Shown piece by piece: positions 6,106 through 11,183 of a DNA stretch of 11,183 bases. The notes beneath the pieces were generated by a model that saw only the letters and a program-made list of their open reading frames with translations, searched no databases and was not told where the DNA came from. The DNA is from Roseiflexaceae bacterium (GTDB lineage Bacteria > Chloroflexota > Chloroflexia > Chloroflexales > Roseiflexaceae): contig JACMIM010000453.1 in the NCBI GenBank assembly GCA_014381165.1, positions 1 through 11,183 on the forward strand, written 5' to 3'. Made by a program: the position numbers and the translations under genes. Numbering within the stretch: the stretch's first letter is position 1; every line of letters starts with the position of its first letter.

Positions 6106-7137
6106 ATGAATTTGCCATTCGAGCCATTCTGTGCGCCGCTGTTGCTCGGTAGCCTGCCCTATGCGGATGCGGTGCTTGCGCTGGAGGTGTCGCGGCGCTA
6201 CGCCGGCGAACTGCTGGCCTGGCCGCAACTGTGGCCGCGTGGCCTGCGCGAGCAGCTGCTTGCGCAGGGCGCGGCTGGCTTTCCCGGTCTCGTGATCGAC
6301 GAGGCAGCAGGGCAGGTATTTGTCGATGCCGAGCTGGCCAAGCAACAGATCGATATATTCGAACTCGCGTATCTTGAAGGCCGTGTGGCGGCGGTGCAGT
6401 TCAGCGATCGCGAGGCTTCGGGCCTGTTCGAGCTGCTACGCCAGGGTTCGCTCGATGGCGTGCGGGCGGTCAAAGGCCAAACACTTGGCCCGATCAGTCT
6501 GGTGATGCAGCTGATCGACGAGCAACAGCGCCCGCTGATCTATGATGAGGCACTGTTCGAGGCGGCCAGCCAGTTTGTGCGCATGCGGGTGGCCTGGCAG
6601 CAGCAGCGCCTGGCCGAGCTTGGCAAGCCGGTGATTATTTGCTTGGATGAGCCATACCTGGAGATGGTCGGTTCACCCTTTCTGCCAATCGACTGGGACG
6701 ACGCGCGCGACCAAATCGGTGTGGCACTCCAGGATATCAGTGGCTGCCGCGCTGTGTTTGCCGGCGGCACTATCGACTGGGGACACCTGCTGCGTTTCGA
6801 CCTGGATTTGGTGATCGGCGATGTGTATGCCCACGGCATCCATTTGCTCGGCGCAGCCGAGTCGCTGGCCGCGTTTGTCGAGCAGGGCGGGCTGGTTGGC
6901 CTGGGCCTCATCCCCACCGATGCCAAAGCGCTCGCACACACGACCGCAGCCGACCTTGTCGAGCAGCTCGGGATTCTCCTGGGTGATCTGGAGCGGGCTG
7001 GCGTCGAGTGCAGGCGGCTGCTGCGTCAGGCCGTGGTGACGCCAAATGGCGCGTTGGGCGCGTTGGCACCAGCTGCCGCTGAACACGCGCTGCGCCTGCT
7101 GGCCGCTGTCTCGGCGCAGTTGCGCGCAACGCTGTAA
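6106..7137 (+). CDS. MetE/UROD-superfamily methionine synthase-like protein lacking zinc ligands
   Basis: 343 aa from ATG 6106. The in-frame ATG at 6064 overlaps the riboswitch terminator and is rejected; no clear Shine-Dalgarno precedes 6106. The fold resembles the C-terminal catalytic half of cobalamin-independent methionine synthase (core-MetE/UROD-like): LLLGSLPYADAV (12-23), GFPGLVIDE (58-66), GQTLGPISL (124-132), and LDEPYLEMVGS (180-190), whose DEP corresponds to the conserved homocysteine-pocket IDEP. Relatives as I recall them have HCC-x2-TDW and TPxCGLG zinc sites; here the equivalents read FAGGTIDW (218-225) and TPNGALG (312-318), with D239 where a Glu would be, so the zinc ligands appear lost. 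First gene after the SAM-I riboswitch, followed by adenosine kinase and ahcY, so a methionine-cycle role is likely; ordinary zinc-dependent methyl transfer to homocysteine is doubtful. Confidence 0.78.
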   Translation: MNLPFEPFCAPLLLGSLPYADAVLALEVSRRYAGELLAWPQLWPRGLREQLLAQGAAGFPGLVIDEAAGQVFVDAELAKQQIDIFELAYLEGRVAAVQFSDREASGLFELLRQGSLDGVRAVKGQTLGPISLVMQLIDEQQRPLIYDEALFEAASQFVRMRVAWQQQRLAELGKPVIICLDEPYLEMVGSPFLPIDWDDARDQIGVALQDISGCRAVFAGGTIDWGHLLRFDLDLVIGDVYAHGIHLLGAAESLAAFVEQGGLVGLGLIPTDAKALAHTTAADLVEQLGILLGDLERAGVECRRLLRQAVVTPNGALGALAPAAAEHALRLLAAVSAQLRATL

Positions 7138-7204
7138 GTCAAGTGTCGCGTAGTACGTGTTGCCTATTCCAGCGAAGCTGCCAACACACAAACAACAAGG
7201 ATGC

Positions 7205-7227
7205 TTGGAGCGGCAAAGCCGCTCCAA
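7205..7227. repeat. Short perfect hairpin between metE-like gene and adenosine kinase gene
   Basis: TTGGAGCGGC (7205-7214) and its exact complement GCCGCTCCAA (7218-7227) flank AAA. No T-run follows, so it is not an intrinsic terminator; it may be a dispersed palindromic unit or affect message stability between the two genes. Confidence 0.65.
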
Positions 7228-7261
7228 ACCGCCCCAAGTGAAAGTTCTGAAGGAGATACCG

Positions 7262-8254
7262 GTGCGAATTGTTGTTACTGGCTCGTTGGCCTATGACTAT
7301 ATCATGAACTTTCCTGGCCACTTCAAGGATCACATCCTGCCGGAAAAGACGCACATGCTAACGGTCAGTTTCCTGGTTGATTCGATGCGGCGCATGCGCG
7401 GCGGGGTGGCTGGCAATATCGCCTACACCCTGGCGCTGCTGGGTGAGCGCCCGCTGGTGCTAGCCAGCGCCGGCCAGGACTTTGGCGAGTACCGCGCCTG
7501 GATGACCGCGCAGGGCGTCGACGCCTCTGGCATCGCCGAGATCGCCGAGGAGTTTACCGCCTCCTGTTTTATCAACACCGATCTCGCGAATAACCAGATC
7601 GTCGCCTTCTACACCGGCGCGATGTCCTACTCGAAAGATCTTACGCTGCACGGCCTTGGCCTTGGCCCCGACGATCTGGTGCTGATCTCGCCGACCGATC
7701 CAGATGCGATGGCCCGCTATGCCCGCGAGGCCCGTGAAATTGGCGTGCCGTTCCTGTTCGACCCCGGCAAGCAGACCCCGCGCCTGAGTGGTGAGCAAAT
7801 CCTCGATGGGGTGAATGGTGCCCGCATGCTGATCGGCAATGACTACGAGTTTGCCATGATGGCGAAGGCCACGGGTAAGAGCGAGGCCGAACTGATCGCC
7901 AGTACGCCGGTTGCGGTGGTGACGCGGGGTGCCGAAGGCGCGACAATCTACACCGAAGGGCGCGAGTTGCACGTTCCGGTTGCGCCGGTGGGCCACGTGG
8001 CCGATCCAACTGGCGCGGGGGATGCGTTTTTGGCTGGCTTCGCATTTGGTTTGGCGCGGGGCCTGTCGCTTGAGGAGGCGGGCCGAATTGCTGCGCTGGC
8101 AGCGGCCTTTTGCATCGAGCAGAAAGGCTGCCAGGAGCATCACTTCACCCTCGAGCAGTTCGCCGCTCGCTACGCGGAAGCCTTCGACCGCACGTTGATG
8201 CAAAGTGAGGGTTTGGGGGCGCAGTCCCCGATAACATCCCCTCTCTTCGTTTGA
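7262..8254 (+). CDS. adoK: Adenosine kinase, PfkB (ribokinase-like) family
   Basis: 330 aa from GTG 7262, chosen because AAGGAG (7250-7255) sits 6 nt upstream and the product begins MRIVVTGSLAYDYIMNFPG, the usual N-terminus of this group; an upstream ATG at 7157 would add 35 unlikely residues. It has the glycine-rich RGGVAGNIA (46-54), which contacts the sugar, and the PfkB signature DPTGAGDAF (248-256) with catalytic base D254 and the anion hole. Bacterial adenosine kinases such as mycobacterial AdoK belong to this family; sugar kinases are the alternative, but position between the MetE-like gene and ahcY favours adenosine. It would convert adenosine from SAH hydrolysis to AMP, pulling AhcY forward. 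Oddity: the last ~18 residues (from M313) are encoded partly by a dispersed palindromic repeat. Confidence 0.87.
   Translation: MRIVVTGSLAYDYIMNFPGHFKDHILPEKTHMLTVSFLVDSMRRMRGGVAGNIAYTLALLGERPLVLASAGQDFGEYRAWMTAQGVDASGIAEIAEEFTASCFINTDLANNQIVAFYTGAMSYSKDLTLHGLGLGPDDLVLISPTDPDAMARYAREAREIGVPFLFDPGKQTPRLSGEQILDGVNGARMLIGNDYEFAMMAKATGKSEAELIASTPVAVVTRGAEGATIYTEGRELHVPVAPVGHVADPTGAGDAFLAGFAFGLARGLSLEEAGRIAALAAAFCIEQKGCQEHHFTLEQFAARYAEAFDRTLMQSEGLGAQSPITSPLFV
8207..8230. repeat. Degenerate copy of the 5577-5614 palindromic repeat inside the adoK 3' end
   Basis: GAGGGTTTGGGGGCGCAGTCCC matches the left arm and loop of the repeat at 5577-5614 (GGGTTTGGGGCGCAGCCCCC); the right arm has decayed. It lies in frame within the last 16 codons of the adenosine kinase gene. 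Confidence 0.6.
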
Positions 8255-8267
8255 TAAAGCTGGTAGA

Positions 8268-8295
8268 CTGAATTCTAACTTCTGAATTCTGATAT
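8268..8295. repeat. 7-nt-periodic repeat between adoK and ahcY
   Basis: Four consecutive heptads, CTGAATT, CTAACTT, CTGAATT, CTGATAT, fill the short gap before the ahcY ribosome binding site. The unit sequence differs from the heptads after ahcY and before metK, but the period is the same. Confidence 0.55.
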
Positions 8296-8315
8296 CCACG
8301 ACAAGGGAGACACAC

Positions 8316-9575
8316 TTGACAAGCTACGACATCAAAGACCTGGCGCTAGCCGAGCAGGGCCGCAAGCGTATCGAATGGGCCGAAAAGGAGATGCCGGTGC
8401 TGCGGCTCATCCGCGAGCGCTTTGAGCAGGAGCGCCCACTCAAGGGCATCAAGATTTCGGCCTGCCTACATGTCACCGCCGAGACGGCCAACCTGATGCG
8501 TACCCTGGCGATTGGCGGGGCCGATGTGGTGCTGGCCGCCTCCAATCCACTTTCGACCCAGGACGATGTGGCCGCCGCGCTGGTGGCCTATGAGGAAATC
8601 CCGGTCTATGCGATCAAGGGCGAGGACAACGCCACCTACTACAGCCATCTCACGGCTGCGCTTGACCACCGCCCGCATATCACCATGGACGACGGGGCCG
8701 ATCTGGTCTCGGGCGTGCTGAAAGATCGCCGCGAGCTGCTCGATACGCTGATTGGCTCGACTGAGGAAACCACCACTGGTGTGATTCGCTTGAAGGCCAT
8801 GGCGGCAGACGGCGTGTTGAGCTTTCCCGTAATCGCAGTCAACGACAGCGATACCAAGCACCTGTTCGACAACCGTTACGGCACCGGGCAATCGACTCTG
8901 GACGGCATCATCCGCGCAACGAATGTGCTGCTGGCTGGCAAAATCTTTGTGGTAGCCGGCTACGGTTGGTGCTCACGTGGCATCGCCGAGCGCGCGCGCG
9001 GCATGGGTTCGAATGTGATTGTCACTGAGATCAACCCGATCAAGGCGCTGGAAGCCGTGATGGACGGCTTCCGCGTGATGAAGATGGTCGATGCCGCGCC
9101 ACTGGCCGATTTCGTCGTAACTGCGACAGGCGACAAGAATGTGCTGGATCAACGCGATTTCGCCGTGATGAAGAATGGCTGTATCGTCGCAAACTCGGGC
9201 CACTTCAATGTCGAGATCAACATCCCGGCGCTTGAGGCTATGTCGGTCGAGAAGCGCCAGCCGCGCCCATTCATCGACCAGTACCTGACCAAGGATGGCC
9301 GCCAGATCAATCTGCTGGGCGAGGGCCGCCTGATCAACCTGGCCAGCGCCGAGGGCCACCCCAGCGCCGTTATGGACATGTCGTTCGCCAATCAGGCGCT
9401 GGCCAGCGAGTTCTTGCTTCAGAATAAGAGCACGCTGGGCGCGGGTGTCCACGCGCTGCCCAAGGCAGTCGACGAGCAGATCGCCGCGCTGAAGCTCCAA
9501 GCCATGGGCATCGAGATCGACGTGCTGACCGCTGAGCAGGCTAAGTACCTTTCTTCGTGGGAAGAAGGAACCTAG
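8316..9575 (+). CDS. ahcY: Adenosylhomocysteinase (S-adenosyl-L-homocysteine hydrolase), short archaeal/Thermotoga-type
   Basis: 419 aa from TTG 8316, with AAGGGAGA (8303-8310) 5 nt upstream. It catalyses the NAD-dependent reversible cleavage of SAH to adenosine and homocysteine. Visible motifs: ACLHVTAETANL (49-60), HITMDDGADL (121-130), STEETTTG (148-155), NDSDTKHLFDNRYGTGQS (176-193) with catalytic K181 and D185, and the NAD-binding GYGWCSRG (215-222). It lacks the roughly 40-residue insertion of many proteobacterial and plant enzymes and ends in YLSSWEEGT instead of the KxxHYRY-type tail, so it is the short form known from archaea and Thermotoga. Such enzymes are sometimes S-inosylhomocysteine hydrolases; the adjacent adenosine kinase argues that the adenosine form is used here. 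61 bp separate it from adoK; both lie in the SAM-riboswitch operon. Confidence 0.96.
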   Translation: MTSYDIKDLALAEQGRKRIEWAEKEMPVLRLIRERFEQERPLKGIKISACLHVTAETANLMRTLAIGGADVVLAASNPLSTQDDVAAALVAYEEIPVYAIKGEDNATYYSHLTAALDHRPHITMDDGADLVSGVLKDRRELLDTLIGSTEETTTGVIRLKAMAADGVLSFPVIAVNDSDTKHLFDNRYGTGQSTLDGIIRATNVLLAGKIFVVAGYGWCSRGIAERARGMGSNVIVTEINPIKALEAVMDGFRVMKMVDAAPLADFVVTATGDKNVLDQRDFAVMKNGCIVANSGHFNVEINIPALEAMSVEKRQPRPFIDQYLTKDGRQINLLGEGRLINLASAEGHPSAVMDMSFANQALASEFLLQNKSTLGAGVHALPKAVDEQIAALKLQAMGIEIDVLTAEQAKYLSSWEEGT

Positions 9576-9577
9576 GG

Positions 9578-9696
9578 AAGGCGAAGGAAGGCTAAGGAAG
9601 GCGAAGGGCTGAGGGCTAAAGGCTGATGTTCCGAACCCTCAGCCCTCAGCCCTCAGCCCTTCGCCCTCAGCCCTTCGCCCTCGGCCCTTAGCCATT
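9578..9696. repeat. Inverted array of 7-nt repeats between ahcY and the membrane-protein gene
   Basis: From 9634 to 9696 there are nine consecutive heptads: AACCCTC, AGCCCTC twice, AGCCCTT, CGCCCTC, AGCCCTT, CGCCCTC, GGCCCTT, AGCCATT. From 9578 to 9626 the complementary strand has the same period (for example GGGCTGA, GGGCTAA, AGGCTGA at 9606-9626). The 17-nt arm at 9601-9617 is exactly complementary to 9648-9664, so the RNA would form a large hairpin. The array stops just before the ribosome binding site of the next gene. Confidence 0.85.
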
Positions 9697-9710
9697 AGAA
9701 GGAGTGTGCC

Positions 9711-10094
9711 ATGTCCACCTTTGACCCACCACAAACTCCGCCAGGGTATCCACCCGCCACAGGGTTCACGCAGCCGGTTGGCGCACAGCCAACGGCCGAT
9801 GGCGACCGTTGGGGCTTGATCGCCATTACCGTCGTCGTGATGTCGCTGTTATCCTGCGTACCAGGGCTGAATTGTCTCTTGCCATTTGCGCCACTTGTCG
9901 CAGGGCTCATCGCGCTGAACAAGGCCAAGGACGCGGTCAATCCGCAGCAGGTGCGAACCTACGGCTGGATAGCGACAATCCTAGGCATCCTGTTTCTGCT
10001 GGCGATCGTCGCGGTTGTTGTGCTGTATGGCGCAATCTTCGCTTCGGCGTTTGGCGAACTCCAAAGCAACCCCGATATCTTTACAACACCCTAA
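9711..10094 (+). CDS. DUF4190-like small membrane protein
   Basis: 127 aa. Residues 1-33 are a Pro/Thr/Gly-rich soluble tail (MSTFDPPQTPPGYPPATGFT). Two hydrophobic hairpin segments follow, at about 34-70 (LLSCVPGLNCLLPFAPLVAG) and 84-111, separated by a short loop (NKAKDAVNPQQVRTYG). The organisation, Pro-rich N-terminus then two membrane spans with a GLIAL-x-K loop, is typical of DUF4190-type proteins, which have no established function. ATG at 9711 has AAGGAG (9699-9704) 6 nt upstream. It interrupts ahcY and metK, is bracketed on both sides by 7-nt-periodic repeats, and has no obvious part in SAM metabolism. Co-transcription is likely unless the upstream repeat hairpin terminates. Confidence 0.75.
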   Translation: MSTFDPPQTPPGYPPATGFTQPVGAQPTADGDRWGLIAITVVVMSLLSCVPGLNCLLPFAPLVAGLIALNKAKDAVNPQQVRTYGWIATILGILFLLAIVAVVVLYGAIFASAFGELQSNPDIFTTP

Positions 10095-10104
10095 AACGTC
10101 ACTT

Positions 10105-10138
10105 GCCGATTGCCGATTGCGCGCAATCGGCAATCGGC
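10105..10138. repeat. 34-bp perfect palindrome upstream of metK
   Basis: Arms 10105-10121 and 10122-10138 are exact complements with no spacer. They are built from heptads TTGCCGA (twice, 10103-10116) and TCGGCAA, and the 7-nt period continues as TCGGCGA, TCTGCAA, TCTGCAA up to 10154, a few bases before the metK ribosome binding site (10157-10161). A transcript hairpin here could end the upstream message or affect metK translation; there is no T-run. Confidence 0.88.
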
Positions 10139-10169
10139 GATCTGCAATCTGCAATCAAGGACGAGCGTT

Positions 10170-11183
<1,014 letters not shown>

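Noticed and set aside
7460..8299. 279-aa minus-strand open frame opposite adenosine kinase
   Set aside because: Antisense shadow; the plus strand carries the PfkB signature and operon context.
9634..9696. CRISPR array
   Set aside because: The 7-nt units are contiguous with no spacers, and no cas genes are nearby.

Overview
The window looks like chromosomal DNA of a phototrophic member of the Chloroflexota (filamentous anoxygenic phototroph lineage). The reasons are a PucC/BCD-family bacteriochlorophyll-antenna transporter, an archaeal/Thermotoga-type short S-adenosylhomocysteine hydrolase, a Chloroflexi-like N-terminal half of MetK, moderately high GC with many GTG/TTG starts, and intergenic spaces full of short palindromic and 7-nt-periodic repeats. 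The lineage is inferred from recalled family features, not from a search.

Layout. (1) Positions 1-1482, minus strand: the N-terminal 494 codons of a secreted right-handed beta-helix protein of the 'choice-of-anchor Q' type, cut by the window edge. (2) 1483-1824: divergent intergenic region with a good sigma70-type promoter (TTGACA-17-TACAGT) reading right. (3) 1825-3430, plus strand: a 45-aa single-span membrane protein followed by a PucC-like MFS transporter. (4) 3451-3704: MITE-like inverted/direct repeat cluster. (5) 3709-4777, minus strand: a 58-aa hydrophilic protein and an NmrA-like NAD(P)-binding protein, probably co-transcribed. (6) 4874-5539, plus strand: metallo-beta-lactamase-fold hydrolase. 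(7) 5577-5826: a second cluster of palindromic repeats. (8) 5839-11183, plus strand: promoter region, a clear SAM-I riboswitch with antiterminator/terminator, then a MetE/UROD-like protein, adenosine kinase, ahcY, a DUF4190-like membrane protein and metK (cut by the window end).

The last block is an S-adenosylmethionine-cycle operon. MetK makes SAM, methyltransferases turn it into SAH, AhcY splits SAH into adenosine and homocysteine, adenosine kinase removes adenosine and so pulls the reversible AhcY reaction forward, and a MetE-fold protein sits where a homocysteine methyltransferase would be expected. SAM feedback through the riboswitch would switch off the whole set.

Most unusual points: the MetE-like protein has lost the residues that bind catalytic zinc in its family; metK changes abruptly from a Chloroflexi-like to an actinobacterial-like sequence, with a jump in GC and codon use, near 10,684; three of the four gene junctions in the SAM operon carry 7-nt-periodic repeats, one ending in a 34-bp perfect palindrome just before metK; and the C-terminal tail of adenosine kinase appears to be encoded by a dispersed repeat. 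No CRISPR array, tRNA, rRNA or intact transposase gene was seen.
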